This document shows, one piece after another, positions 52,508 to 64,000 of a stretch of DNA of 64,000 nucleotides. The notes under the pieces are model-generated. The model searched no databases and was not told the origin of the DNA. It worked only from the letters and a program-made list of their open reading frames with translations. Position 1 is the first letter of the stretch. Each line of letters starts with the position of its first letter. Source of the DNA: Emergomyces orientalis. Its lineage: Eukaryota > Ascomycota > Eurotiomycetes > Onygenales > Ajellomycetaceae. A program made the translations under genes and the position numbers. The stretch spans positions 1-64,000 of the forward strand of contig MOWL01000001.1 in NCBI GenBank assembly GCA_002110485.1. Direction: 5' to 3'.

Positions 52508-54587
52508 ATGTCCCTAAATCCAAGGCCGGCATTGCGGAGACTTGTCAAATTCGGATATTTTCCAGCACCAGCTCCGCGACTTTCATATCCTGCTTCCTCG
52601 AAATTGAGACCGGCCGTATGCCGCAACCACAACCAAATTGAACATGCATTCTGCCCTCCGCGACGACTCCTTCACACCTCCCCAGATACCCCCGAGAGCA
52701 CAGATATCGCGCAGCCAGATATACCCGAGAGCATTCCGCCGAAACTTGATCCTACTTCGTTACCGTTTTCATGTCCCGGCTGCGGTGCATTTACGCAATG
52801 GGTCACTCCCGAGGAAGCAGGTTATTATTCTATTAGTAGGAAAGCTGTAAAGGAGTATATTCGCCGTTTCTCTCCTGATTTCGAAGAACGCAGCCCTGCA
52901 GCAGACGATCTACATGATGGAAACAACAATGTCGACATTGTTGGTGATGCGCCCGCCGAGATAAAACTGGGTGGGCAGTCTGCGGCAAAGCCTGAAGGTA
53001 CGAGATATCTCAATGCGAGTTTGGGTGAACCTTGAGCTAAAGATAATTTGTATAGACACGCCGTCGCTAGATGATCTAAAAGTGCCATTATGTGACAGAT
53101 GTCATGGCCTTGTAAATCATGGCTTTGCGTCTCCTATTCCCTATCCCCCAATATCATATATCGAAGATATCCTTTCCGAATCGCCATACAAGCACAATCA
53201 TGTATACCACATTATAGACGCTGCGGATTTCCCCATGTCCTTAATTCCTAATATTAGCCGAATACTGGATCTAGCAAAATTGCGTTCGCAAAACCGAAGA
53301 GCGAAAACCATACAGTACGGTGGTGGAGGCCGGAAGCCCGTTCTCAGTTTCATCATCACCCGTTCTGATCTCCTAGGTTCACAGAAAGAATTCGTGGACC
53401 ACCTCATGACCTATGTCCTAAATGTAATGCGTGAGGCATTAGGTTCGAAAGGCGACAAAGTACGTTTGGGAAATGTGCACATGGTTAGCGCGCACAGGGG
53501 TTGGTGGACGAAAGAAATCAAGGATAAAATATGGGAAGAAGGTGGCGGGGTTTGGATGGTTGGCAAAACCAACGTGGGCAAAAGCAGCCTGCTCCAGGTC
53601 GTTTTTCCAAAATCTCCTAGAGTTCTACCTCCTTCCAAGCTACGTGCCAGCGGCAGATTCGAGGAAGGCTTGCAAAGCAACAGCCGGACTTTGACCTCTA
53701 CCGATGCCACCGTGGATTACAGTGACCTACCACTCCCAGGAGAACTTAAAAATCCTGCCTCGGACCAGAATGTCGAGGCCAACGAACAAGTCGATGTCCT
53801 CCTTCCCCCGGCTCAACAACTAACCCAATATCCCGTTTTCCCTATCGTTTCACCCCTCCCCGGAACCACCGCATCCCCCATCCGTATCCCCTTCGGCAGA
53901 AAAAGGGGCGAAGTAATAGACCTCCCCGGCCTCGCTCGCGGCGGCCTAGAAGAATTTGTCAAAGATGACCATAAATCAGACTTAATCATGAAAAAACGCC
54001 TGAAACCTGAACGCCTGACGCTCAAACCCAAACAATCCCTCGTCCTTGGCGGAGGACTCATCCGCATCACACCAATTGACACAGACAACTTTGTCGTTCT
54101 CGCCGCCCCGTTCGTTCCCATACAACCGCACATAACCTCGACAGAAAAGGCTATCCTCATGCAGACAGAGCAGCGCGAGGTGCCCAACGTACCCGGAATT
54201 GCCAAGGAGGGCATCGCTGAGTCGATTAAATCCGCTGGTATATTTGAGATTGATGGGGACGTTACGAAAACATACGCCAAGCCGACGTCGTCGCCGTTAG
54301 ATAGGAAACAGAAGAAGATGCTGAGCACGCTGCCGTACAGGGTCCTGTCGACAGATATTTTGATCGAAGGGTGCGGATGGGTGGAACTCGCTGTGCAGGT
54401 GCGCACAAAAGATTTGGAGGCGGGGTTCGTGCCCAAGGTTGAGGTGTTTAGTCCTACTGGGAAATTTGTTGCGAGTCGGATGCCGATGTGTGCATATTCA
54501 TTTTTGCTTGAGAAGCAACAGAACGCTGCCAGACAGCGGGTGAAGAGGCCGATGAGAAGTGTAAGGAGGGGTAAAGGAAGAGGCTAA
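52508..54587 (+). CDS. gep3: mitochondrial circularly permuted GTPase Gep3 (YqeH-like), 673 aa
   Basis: Exons 52508-52997 and 53056-54587, one 58-nt intron (GTACGA...TATAG); 674 codons including the stop. The N-terminus is basic and hydroxylated (RRLVKFGYFPAPAPR), a likely mitochondrial presequence. A zinc-knuckle pair follows, CPGC and, after the intron, CDRCHGLVNH. G motifs appear in permuted order: G4-like FIITRSDLL, then G1 GKTNVGKSSLL, then the G2/G3 region SPLPGTTASPIRIPF and VIDLPG. This is the YqeH/Gep3 family, involved in small-subunit mitoribosome assembly; yeast GEP3 also interacts genetically with prohibitins. The C-terminal domain (VLSTDILIEGCGWVELAVQV) is the usual RNA-binding-like end. 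Length is within the family's fungal range. Confidence 0.9.
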
Positions 54588-55119
54588 ATTGGGTTGATAT
54601 TATGTATTATGTGTGCTATCAATCTGATGGATGGATGGGTTTTGCCTTTTTTTCATATGGCTGTATTATTAGACTTCGTTCAAGCCCCCTTTCCTGACAT
54701 GCCCGGTATTTTGTTATGAATATGTAATATATAGAACAAATTGTATGATATGACGATTAAAAATCTTTTCCAACTTACATTTGGGCTGCGTTTATTAGAT
54801 CGTTTCGGTCTTGGTTGGTCATAACATCGTATATACATTTTACACACTGAATCAAAAGATAATTTAGAACACTCGGCTCGAGAATGCGCGTAAGATTCCT
54901 GTCAACGTCTATCAAAATTTACCTGCTCGTTCTAGCCCCTTGACGGTCAACATTTGGAGTACTAGATCTCCAACTCTTTTCTTTTCTTCCCGGTCCCTCT
55001 ATGGTGAAATCCATAGAGAAACAACAAGGGGGAATGATCAGAGCACGACATGACGAGCTACCAGACCGGAAACAACATGGAGACTATAAAAAAGAAAACG
55101 AAGCAAATGATAAGAATTT
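54588..55119. other. intergenic between convergent gep3 and leucyl-tRNA synthetase genes
   Basis: No gene; presumably the two 3' UTRs. Confidence 0.5.
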
Positions 55120-58100
55120 TCAGGCCCAATCCGCCTCGGGAATATTCTCAAAATGAAACGTAGGTTGTCCAGGCACTGCATTCTCCGCGATGCTCGGTAG
55201 GCCTTCCCTCCGTTCGCCATCCAAAGTAGTACCCGCCTTACCGCCCTCCTCAACAGCAACGACCTCCACAACATTACATCCGGTCGTTCTGATCAGACCC
55301 GCAACCATGCCACCAAGCACCTGGAGCTCATCGAAGCCCAGTTCTCGGTTAAAGACCGTCTCTGGCTGTTCCTTTGCAGTCACCAATCTCTTCTTCAATC
55401 CCTGTACGAACGGCATGGCCTTCTTCATCTCTCCCAATTTGCTCACTTTGCCATTCAGCTCTTTATCGTTGATGGAGAGGGAGACGGCATCGAAAGCCTC
55501 GCGGACAAGATCGATATATTTCTCCTGCCAGCTGGGGAATTTCTTGGCGGCGAAGATGGTAAGCTTCTTTGGTTTGCGAGGGTCGAAATTGACGATTTTG
55601 CCCTTGGAAAGTTTGCGGGTGAAAGTGGCTTCTGAGGAGGTGATGTTTGAGGCGGTGGTGCGGACGTAGATAAGCGCGGAGGAGAGGGCAGGGGATGGCT
55701 CTGGAACATCGGGGAATAGGGCATGTTGGATGGTATCCGGCTATTTGATAGGGAAGACGATTAGCAGTCCGAATAAATAGATACCCTAGAAAAGTGGAAA
55801 ATGTAGGCCGAAACACACCTTCTTGAGAACCTCCAGCCACACGTATTCAGACCAGTGAGGGGTAATTGGGGTCAAAAGGAGAGCCTGTAGCTCGATGTAT
55901 CGAAGGATTATATCACGATGCATGCCAATACCAGCAGCGGTGGTTGACTCGCGGTAGAAATCTCTTGCACTGGTAAAGTCGTAGAGCGCACTCTTCAAAG
56001 CAAGTTTGAAATTTGTACTGTGAAAGTATGCAAATTAGTTATCGATACACATATATGAAACTAAACAACGATTATTGACTTACTCTGCATAATGCTTCCT
56101 TGCCTCACGAGCCAAAACGTTCAGTTCATTGTCGAATAGTTTGTCGAAGAATGCGTCGGCGGGACCAGTGCGGAGAGAGTCGTCTTTTGCAACCTCCTCG
56201 ATCCACTCCTTCAGTGTAAACAGACGCAAGATATTGCTGTTGGCGACTGATTCGTCAAAGTTGGCATCTTCAATTGCGTCACCAGCATCGGCAAAGGCTA
56301 TGCGCGTAGCATCCGCACCATATTTGTCCACGGCATCCTTCAGTGTCAGGAAATTTCCCGTGCTCTTGCTCATCTTCTCTCCGTTTAGCAGCAAATGGCC
56401 ATTGACTCTGATGGAGCGTGGCCAGTATTCCTGTGGGAAAAGAGCGATGTGGATATATAAGCAAAATGTGAGATGATTTTGAATAAGATCCTTCCCTGAA
56501 ACTCGGACATCCATCGGATACCAGTACTCAAACTCTCGTCGCATAGTGAGCAGGGCCTCTTTGCTGATGCCGGTTGATTGGATCAAATCGTCACCAAGAT
56601 CTCTCCTAGTGAAGATGTAATCCCAAACCTCGTCCGTCATTTGCTCTGGTTTTATACCGAGGGTACCAGGTTCCTTTCCATATCTATCAGCATGTAGAAG
56701 GTGCGCAATGGTGTAGTATGCCTGGTAGACTGTGCTGTCACTCAAACTTTCGACCAGGAAATGAGGATCCCATGGTAGTTTGGAGCCCAAGCCGTACGTT
56801 CTGGCACATGCCCATCGATTAAGCCACTCAAGATTCTTCTCAAAACCGTGGCGAGCTTCTTCAGAATAGGTGTTGAGCGGTCCTTTCACATAGTCAAGAG
56901 TATCTTTCTGCCACTTTGGATCGTTTTCTCCGTAATTTAAGAACCATTGGCCAAGATATGCAACTACACACTCATCATTGCTTCTGCTGACGACCTTACC
57001 TGAAGGATCGGCAAATGGGAAGGCATCGCCACTCTTGATGAGTGACTCGCGGACTTTTTCTTTGGCTTCTTGAACGGGCTGGCCCTTAAACTCGCCATGG
57101 AGCATGGTGCCTTTATAGAATCCTTCCGAATACGCCAGTTCCTTTGCCTTGGCCAGTTGAACGGCATCCTTTGGTGAGTTGATCTTGAGTTGTTTTACCA
57201 AAGCGGGTGCGGTAAGGTTTCCATACGAAGGGGTTTCAATGATGGGAAGGATTTCCAATTCTGCCCATTCCTTCTTAATACCGTAGTAATCTGCTTTCTT
57301 AGCGAGCTCGACCACAGTCGCGTAATCGTCTGGGCTGTCCGATGGCACCGATGTTACGACACCAGTTCCCATAGTCGCGGATACAGAGTCCATAGGAAGT
57401 ATTCTAACCCCTTTTGTATGAACGGACAGAGGTGCATTGACCAACGTGCCAACATATGCCGAACCAGGGGCCTCAACGACTGGTTGAAGCTCACTCTGAT
57501 CCCGTGGGAAATTGTCACTGTTGAAGAAAGTTCCCTGGAACGCCATGTTCCAGGCTGCGCGTTTCGTAACGACATAGTACTCCTTATCGCCGACCTTGTA
57601 GAGACCATAAGGTATCTTAGGACCGAGGAAACAACATGTTTGTCCATACATTGTTTCAGGGCGCAAGGTGGCAGGTACAAAGTACACATTGGCATCGGCT
57701 TCAATCTTTCCCTTAACAAGCTCCTGGGCAGTTGGCGACCATTCCTTCACTTTGAGTTTCAGAGCGGTGTATTCTTGTGGACCAACACCTTCTCCCTCAG
57801 TCCGGTCGTGATCCATGCACGGTTGTCCATCTTTGGGCGAATAGATAGTGTACCGATTTCCATACAAAATTTTTCCTTGTTCATGGAGTCGATTCATCTG
57901 CCAGCGGGTAAAGGCGTCGTAATAGGGGTTCGCATCAGTAGTTACGAATTGTCTCCGCCAATCGATTCGGGCCCCGATGCTGTCCAGATCTCGGACACAC
58001 AGAGGCGGGAAGAATTCAAGCCAGTGGGCGGGATCCGCAAACTTATGCACTTCTTCAAGAGGTATTCCCAAAGCCAACATAATTTGAAACTGATATTTCA

Positions 58101-58713
58101 TCTTCACAGTTTTGGCCGCAGCTTTGCTCTTCTTCCCAGAAAACCTGGTAAGGTCCTCCTTGGTCTCCTGGGTCGGAGCGGGTGGTGCGTCTGGCTCACC
58201 ATCTTCGTCCGTGTATCTCTCAAAATGTTTACCGAATTTTTTAATGTCATCCACTAGCTTATCGGCACAAGCCTTGATAGGCATACCGGTGCAATGGAAA
58301 CCAAGAGGAAATAGAGCTCGCTTTCCTTCCATTCTAGCAGTCCCCGCCATAAATTCTACTTTACTAGCAGTGAAACTGTGGCCCGCATGCAAAGTTCCAT
58401 TCATATATGGGTATGCCATGGTGCCAAAGAATTTTGGGAACTTTTCCCGAAGGTCGGCAGCGGAGATTGAGTCTGGGGGGATTTCGGATATAGATGGAGC
58501 ATCGACTTCGAAGACTTTGTTCACTTTCCATTGCGCCTGATATTTCTTTTCAATCGCAATAAGTGTGTCTCTTTTGTCCGTCTGAAACCCCTCTGTTAGC
58601 GGTTGTCTATACTCGATGTGCGGGGCAGAATCACTCACATTCTCAAGCTTCAATGTGTTTTTGGCGCTATTGCTGGGGTCCAGCGCTGCAGCTGCAGCTG
58701 CGGCAGCCGCCAT
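55120..58713 (-). CDS. cdc60: cytosolic leucyl-tRNA synthetase, 1130 aa, four exons
   Basis: Exons 58713-58639, 58581-56084, 56017-55819 and 55740-55120; 1131 codons including the stop. Intron 1 (58,638-58,582) is 57 nt with no stop and in phase 0, so the frame reads through it; its donor GTGAGT, branch GCTAAC and acceptor TTTCAG are strong, and removal gives LENTDKRDTLIAIEKKYQ as expected. The class I HIGH motif is HAGHS at about 90-94 and the KMSKS motif is KMSKSTGNF at about 761. The connective peptide 1 editing region lies between (for example TLRPETMYGQT, DSPDDYATV). The C-terminal extension ends EADWA. It charges tRNA-Leu in the cytosol; leucine sensing for TORC1 is known for yeast Cdc60. 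The Ala run after Met is low complexity. Confidence 0.96.
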
Positions 58714-59093
58714 AGTTTCTAGCTAAGAATAGTCAAAAGATAATTAAAATGGTGAGCAGAAGATGGGGTTTTCTCTTGCGCAGCTTGATCTTCTCATGGC
58801 GGGGTTTTTGCAGGCGCAAGTTGACACACCAAAAAATCCACCATTTGATAATGTTGATGACTCATCGCATTTTCCACAGCGAAACACCGGACTTTCTATT
58901 GACCGAGCAACAACTCCAAAAATTCGAAGCTTCGGGGAAATTGTATGGAATGCATCGCATACCGGAGCCGTCGACTGATCCCCACCGTTAATTGACGATT
59001 GTCTTCCCTAGTACATATATCGTCCTTTCCAATTCGTTTATACACTGCCTCCAAAGACCATATTTTGGTGGAGGCAGCAGAGCAACCGGCATC
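58714..59093. promoter_or_regulatory. divergent promoter between LeuRS and mL61 genes
   Basis: 380 bp between start codons on opposite strands; no gene in it. Both products act in translation, one cytosolic and one mitochondrial. Confidence 0.45.
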
Positions 59094-60010
59094 ATGGTGT
59101 CCGTAGTGAAGCGAATGCGAGCTCTGAAAGCAGTACGTTGAAACCTGGTCCGCGTTGTCGAATTTAAGCTGAGAACCTATGAAAAATAAACTACTAACCA
59201 AATTCTTTTCTTATCCTGCAGAAGGTAGACACAATTTTCCATTACCTACAAGATTTCCAAACCCATTGTACTGAGCAAAATCCCGCTCTTTATACATCAA
59301 TAGCCCATTACCAAACCGCTACCGCAACCCAAAATAATCCGGAATGGCTAATACTAACAAATATCGCCCACCCACCCTATTAGTTGTTGAATATGCGAGT
59401 CGGACTCGGTGCAGCCCTACTTCCCCCGGCCACTTCCGCCCCCGGACTCCCACCGGTCACCCGCATCCACCTCACCTACGCGCGCAAAATCTACGAAGGC
59501 CACGGAGGACCCCGGAAATTCTGGCGTATCTGCCTGCCCCGATTAAAATACCACAATCCCGCACTTGCCGTAACAGTGAAGCAGACTAGCGAACAAGAAG
59601 GACCCGCCATTTTATCGATATATTTCAAGAACAAAGCTGCTGAGGCTACCGCATCTGATGCCGCCAGCAGCGAAGAAACGCCCGTCGCTCCTCCAACGCC
59701 AGAAGGAGCAGAAGAGCAACTCTCAGACGAATTTGCACCTCCCCCAACGGAGTCCGAGATAGTCAGGAGGATCAATATAAAACGGAAGACGATAAGACAT
59801 ATCTGGGAGGATTTTAAGCTGATGACGGGCGCGGAGGATATCGCACTCTCGGAAGCGGATAAGGCAGAAATTGAAGAGACGCAGCGGCAGAAAGAGCTGA
59901 GCGATTTGGATCGGAAGAGGGTGGCGGAGAATAGACAGATGATTAAAGATCAGGAGAAATTGCTTGAGGCTGCGAGGGAGGATGTAAAGAGGCTGAGGGC
60001 CGAGGAGTAA
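59094..60010 (+). CDS. mrp49: mitochondrial large-subunit ribosomal protein mL61 (Mrp49-like), 221 aa
   Basis: Exon 1 59094-59132 (13 codons, MVSVVKRMRALKA), intron 251 bp with perfect branch TACTAAC and acceptor CTATTAG, exon 2 59384-60010. The joined sequence, KRMRALKALLNMRVGLGAAL then RIHLTYARKIYEGHGGPRKF and WRICLPRLKYHNPALAVTV, is the L51/S25/CI-B8 thioredoxin-like domain of Mrp49. The C-terminal half is an acidic linker plus a long charged helix (ESEIVRRINIKRKTIRHIW onward), a fungal extension. It is a structural component of the mitochondrial ribosome. The frame is open from 59384, but the exon-1 peptide matches the usual family N-terminus better than any internal Met. Divergent from the LeuRS gene. 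Confidence 0.88.
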
Positions 60011-61286
60011 GCAGTTATCGAGCAGAGAGTGATGTTTTTTTTTCTTCTTTTTTTACGTTTAGCTCTCCTTCTTTTCCACTTGCGTCATGTATTAGAAACT
60101 CATTTTATGTATACTCTTGATTTCTTTTTCTTATTTTTGTCGGGCGGTAAGGAGTTTGAATATGCGGTTCGCCCCCCACCCCCGGATTTTTTGCATATGG
60201 CCGTTGAGGACGGTGGTGTCATTTATTACATGTGTTTGTATAGTACGATAGAGGAAACATTATTAAACCCAATTCCAGAATGCCCCATTTTCCATTCGTC
60301 AATCCCTTTGAGTACTCCAAGCTCTACATTAGAAGGGTGTATTGAAGTAGTGATTATGGCGCAAAAGTACGTCGCATGGCATTAGAAATAAGAGTAGCTG
60401 GCGAGGTTATAAAATGGCTCACAGTTCGATTTGTAATATAAAGAAGATAATTTTATCAACACATGATATCAATAGAAAAAGACGCCATTGCCATAGCCAT
60501 CAGCACCACTTATCATCCCCAAGTCACATTGCAGAAAACAGGTAGAAGAAGGGTAGAAGAGGAAAATTTCCACCTCCTGAGGAGGCCGCTGCGAAACGAA
60601 GATGTCCTAATATATATATATATATCACCAAAAAAAAAAAGCGAAAAAAATTTAATTTAAAACAGGGTATTTTGAAGGGAAGGAGATAAGAAATGTTGGG
60701 CAAAAGGAAGAAGAAACAAAGAATAAAGAGTTAATACCTTTCGCCGAAGAAAGTCGTTTAACGGAGGATACATAATAGCTAAAGGTAATGGAGGCGGTGG
60801 GTGGGGGGTATTGTTATATCACAGGTTTCATGCTATTCGCAAGGAGGGTAAATGGGAAAATATGAAGACGTTGGATGCTCGGGGAAGGGTCATGTCATCA
60901 GCTGGAGGAGATATGTAGACGAAAAAAAGGGACAAGAGAAATGTACAATCAAATTTCGTGATAGAAAGGGGATTAGATTCAAAAAATGGGATATTCCCCC
61001 CTATCCATCTGCCAACAACGCGTGAGACGAGCAGATTGGCCAAGTCAGGATATCGAGGGTGGAAATCTGCCCCTTTTTAAGTACATCCCTTCGGAGGATA
61101 TGCCAGTCGCTGAAAAAAAATTACAAAATGAAACTCATCTGGCTGGTCCGTCGTTCTATTCACGTGTGGAAAATGAATCTGGTACCGTATGGATGTAAAT
61201 GTCAATCCGCCAGCAGGCTTGAACTGAACGCTAGAAATGCTTCATAACCGGGGCAAGCCTCCGTTGCTCTTAGTTCATTTTTCTCA
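60011..61286. other. 1.3 kb intergenic between convergent genes
   Basis: No supported gene. It contains a TA run (60,611-60,626), an A-run and a purine-rich stretch; mainly 3' UTR and spacer. Confidence 0.5.
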
Positions 61287-62480
61287 TCAAGAATGATCTG
61301 GCGTATAGTTCGTTTCACCCAGCATACTCTGGCCAGGGGCGACAGACGGGGCTGCTGGTTGCGGTGACGCTTGTCGTGGGGGTATTGCTTGTGCTAGAAC
61401 GGAGCTTGCGGATGGCTGAGCCGGCCTACTTGGGGCGGCGGCCTGAAGTCGTTGATCAAGGGCCTTAAGAGCGAGTGCTCTTCGCCGCTCTGCCTCCTCT
61501 CGCTTGCCCGTGCCTCTTCCACCGCCCACCCTGCCATTATTCAAGAGGCTGGGGAGTCCCGCCTCACCACGTGCCATTGCCTGTTCGTTACCTGATGCAA
61601 TATCCTCTTCGGAAAAAGGGGTGCAGATACGCAAGGCGATGAGGATTGAATATATGTTATCTGTGACGAAGGAGATAGGCGGTTGTATGGCGTCTGGGAA
61701 GAAATAGGCAAAGGCAAAAGTCTCACTCGCATCACCTTTGATGCCAAGTCCGTTGGTTGAGGTGCCGGAGAGGTCAGGTTGGCGTTTGTAGAATCGGAGA
61801 TATGTCCAGCTCGATAATAGACCGAGCCAGCTCAAATTCAATGAGACGTCGGTTCCAAGGATAATGCCGCCAATCGCGTTCAGGAGGAGGAAGAGGGCTG
61901 GGAAGTGCTTGACTCGCATTTTGATGATTCCTTTAAGGATCGCTACTGTGTGTTCGGGAACCAGTTGTTTGAAAGCTACGAGGAACGCCGCTTGAATCGA
62001 TATCCCGCCGGATATTCCTTTGAGGCTGAGGGGAAAAAATTAGTAGCGGTTTTCACACCTATATAAGAGAACAGAATAGGTACACGGAGAGGGGAAAACA
62101 TACGCAATACTAGAATCAGACACAATACCCGACCACAATATATAAAGGAAAACCATGACGATATTTGGCACCAACGCAACAACAAGGATGAATTTCGCAA
62201 ACTCCCGCGACCCCCATGCCCGTTCCAGATATTTCCCTCCATAAAATATTGTGGCTCCGGTAATGACGACGGTGAAAATATTTTGTTCCACGCACGTTGC
62301 GGTCGCCAGCGTCCACGGATAAAATAAAATGTTGGACGGAACCAGAGACAGATAAGGAATAGGAGCGCCTGGTGAGCCTTCATACTGTCTCCACCTGGCA
62401 ACGCCGTTTAGAAAAGATAAAGCGCAGATGGCGCTGAGAATCGCTCGCGTGATAGGGGGGATGTTTATTCGCGGCGCCAT
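61287..62480 (-). CDS. TMEM115/DUF1751 rhomboid-like membrane protein, 371 aa, two exons
   Basis: Exon 1 62480-62104, intron 78 nt (GTATGT...CCTCAG), exon 2 62025-61287; 372 codons including the stop. The N-terminus MAPRINIPPITRAILSAICA starts the first of about six hydrophobic segments (others: FTVVITGATIFYGGKYLERA, FAKFILVVALVPNIVMVFLY, MRVKHFPALFLLLNAIGGII). GGKYLERAWGSREFAKFI and ALKGISGGISIQAAFLVAFK are the family's typical blocks. The family is a non-proteolytic rhomboid-like fold; human TMEM115 is a Golgi protein involved in retrograde traffic. No Ser-His rhomboid dyad is seen. The C-terminus is a cytosolic, Ala/Pro/Gln-rich disordered tail ending NYTPDHS. Confidence 0.85.
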
Positions 62481-63920
62481 GACGGGCGGGTTGTAGATGT
62501 GTCCCTAAGTACAAGCGGTATATGGGATATGAATATATATATATATTTTCCCGCAGCGGATTCCACTGGGTTGACAGTGTTGCATCCACTGTCCGTGGGC
62601 TGCGCAGTGAGCAGGATTTTGTTATTGCTGAAGGTTGAACTTGTCCACTAACTACAGTACGTTCTGAGAGTTTGAATGCATCCTGTCCATGCAGCGAAAA
62701 GAATGATCACATGACTACCAAGCACTGGCCTTTTTGTAAATTCGTCATCACATCAACAGCGCCTATAAATATATATATACATACTATATAATATCAGAAT
62801 TGGGACTATAAAGACTTGAAGAGCGGTGCGATTAGTGTTATGATTGTTGTCTAAACCGTATATTTCAAAGTTCTTCCAATATCCTCAACTCTTCTTGAAT
62901 GCCGGCTTCTTCCCCCGATATGGAAATATAAATATAGAGTGGAAGGATATTCGGCAACCATGAGCACAGTATTACCATCCAAGTCTCATGCCATCCCCGG
63001 CCGTTTTGATATTCGATGTCCATGAATTAACTAATCACGCCTCCTACACGCTGACTAGAGGTTGTTCTGGTCTCAGGGCAAAGGATTTTGACTTCAAGGA
63101 CAGGATCACATGATATCAAATTTTTATCCAAGCACAGATTTTTGAATGTTTTATCCCAGCTTTTCAGCGGTTTATGAAGCTCATATATATATATATATAT
63201 TGAATGCCCATCTGATACTATCTATTACTGTAATAAGTATTCTATGCTCCTTATCATCTGATTTTCGCATTAATGTAGCTTTGGGCTCAGAAATTTACCA
63301 AAAAAACAGGCTCGTACAGTGATGCAAGGGCTGATGCAATACCAGCGCCTAACCAACACCGCCAAGCCCAGTAACAGTACGGTCATGACAGCCACGCTCT
63401 AGCCCGATCGGGTCAGATAGGCCCATCATGGATACTTTGCATACCCTCGCACGACTCCAAGGACACTCCACGACACTCCAGCTGGGACACTTGGGACAAC
63501 TAAAGGATAACTAGAGGATAAACTTGGCGGAAATAACTAACGAGAGAGAAGGTAAAAGCGCCGACCAACCACGCTATAATCCGGCGCATCGTCAGGGCTG
63601 GTTTCCTGTAACCAACAAAACTTGGCCTCCAGATTGGCAAATCCTCCCCAGATCCATCACATCCGTCGCTCATCTTCCACTGGGACAAACTCCCCGGATT
63701 CCGACAACGGCGAGCAAAGCTCGTTTCAAAATTCTGCATACGGACCACAAGCATAAATCTTTCCAAAGAGTTACCTGAGCACCTCTGTACCCTCTCTGGA
63801 CATCCCGTGTTTCTGCGGCGGGCGTTTCGACACTCCATCTCCCGCAGCGCCAAATTTTGGCGATTATTCTGTCTGGAGCGCTGGAAGTCTCTCTCCACTC
63901 TGCTTCTCATTCCCTCCACC
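62481..63920. other. intergenic, 1.4 kb, no gene supported
   Basis: Contains TA microsatellites (about 62,535 and 63,186-63,200) and pyrimidine-rich stretches. A 139-codon minus frame (63,500-63,919) has no domain and lies next to the end of the gene at the window edge. Confidence 0.45.
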
Positions 63921-63983
63921 TTATTTCCTGCGACGAGGTCTCTTAGTGGCCTTACCCTTTCTAGCCTCCCAGTCCTCCCAGTT
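63921..63983 (-). CDS. last exon of a gene that continues beyond the window
   Basis: The minus strand shows an acceptor (GCTTTAG) followed by 20 codons and TAA: NWEDWEARKGKATKRPRRRK. The Trp/Asp then strongly basic C-terminus looks like real protein and may be a nuclear signal. The gene lies beyond position 64,000 and cannot be named from this piece. Confidence 0.35.
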   Translation of the reverse strand, partial: NWEDWEARKGKATKRPRRRK

Positions 63984-64000
63984 CTAAAGCAGCCCTTGCA

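Noticed and set aside
57190..58257. 355-codon plus frame within LeuRS
   Set aside because: Antisense shadow of a highly conserved gene; the text has no domain.
63500..63919. 139-codon minus frame near the window end
   Set aside because: No domain, Arg/Cys-rich text, and it lies in the presumed 3' region of the gene ending at 63,921.

Overview
This is nuclear DNA of a filamentous ascomycete. Short introns (about 45-90 nt) with GTRNGT donors and CTRAC-type branch points, fungal-specific families (Dam1, Gep3, mL61, SRPK-like kinases) and an AT-rich block of decayed retrotransposons all point that way. The mix of compact housekeeping genes with a mutated, AT-rich transposon isochore suits an onygenalean mould of the Ajellomycetaceae type; the genus is an inference.

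The window falls into three parts. (1) 1-26,060 is an accessory region. It holds a Ty1/copia element with a 3' LTR, a colinear duplicated block (about 3.4-4.5 kb and 14.4-15.4 kb, shifted by about 11 kb), an 808-aa protein joining a nuclease-like domain to a kinase domain, an aminoglycoside-phosphotransferase-like fragment, a C2H2 zinc-finger regulator, an SRPK-like kinase lying between two copies of a small repeated gene, a chromodomain protein, and several spliced orphan genes (82, 114, 168, 226 and 235 aa). (2) 26,061-33,600 is an AT-rich isochore made of nested, mutated Ty3/gypsy elements, LTRs, a large inverted repeat and relics of other repeated genes. CC, GG and CG are nearly absent there while CA/TG remain common, a signature of repeat-targeted C-to-T mutation. 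(3) 33,600-64,000 is a housekeeping region: F-box protein, the SAGA deubiquitinase Ubp8, DASH subunit Dam1, a CRAL-TRIO (Csr1-like) protein, HIT protein Hnt1, beta-ureidopropionase, ribosomal protein eS10, Sde2, the mitochondrial GTPase Gep3, cytosolic leucyl-tRNA synthetase, mitochondrial ribosomal protein mL61, a TMEM115-like membrane protein and the last exon of a gene leaving the window.

Most gene models were spliced by hand; exon borders are given and every full model keeps an open frame across all junctions. The housekeeping genes are functionally independent. Two pairs are divergent and may share promoters (eS10/Sde2 and LeuRS/mL61). In the accessory region the repeated theme is kinase-like proteins (REase-kinase, APH-like, SRPK-like) beside repeats, which suggests a fast-evolving lineage-specific repertoire. 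No CRISPR array, rRNA or convincing tRNA was seen.
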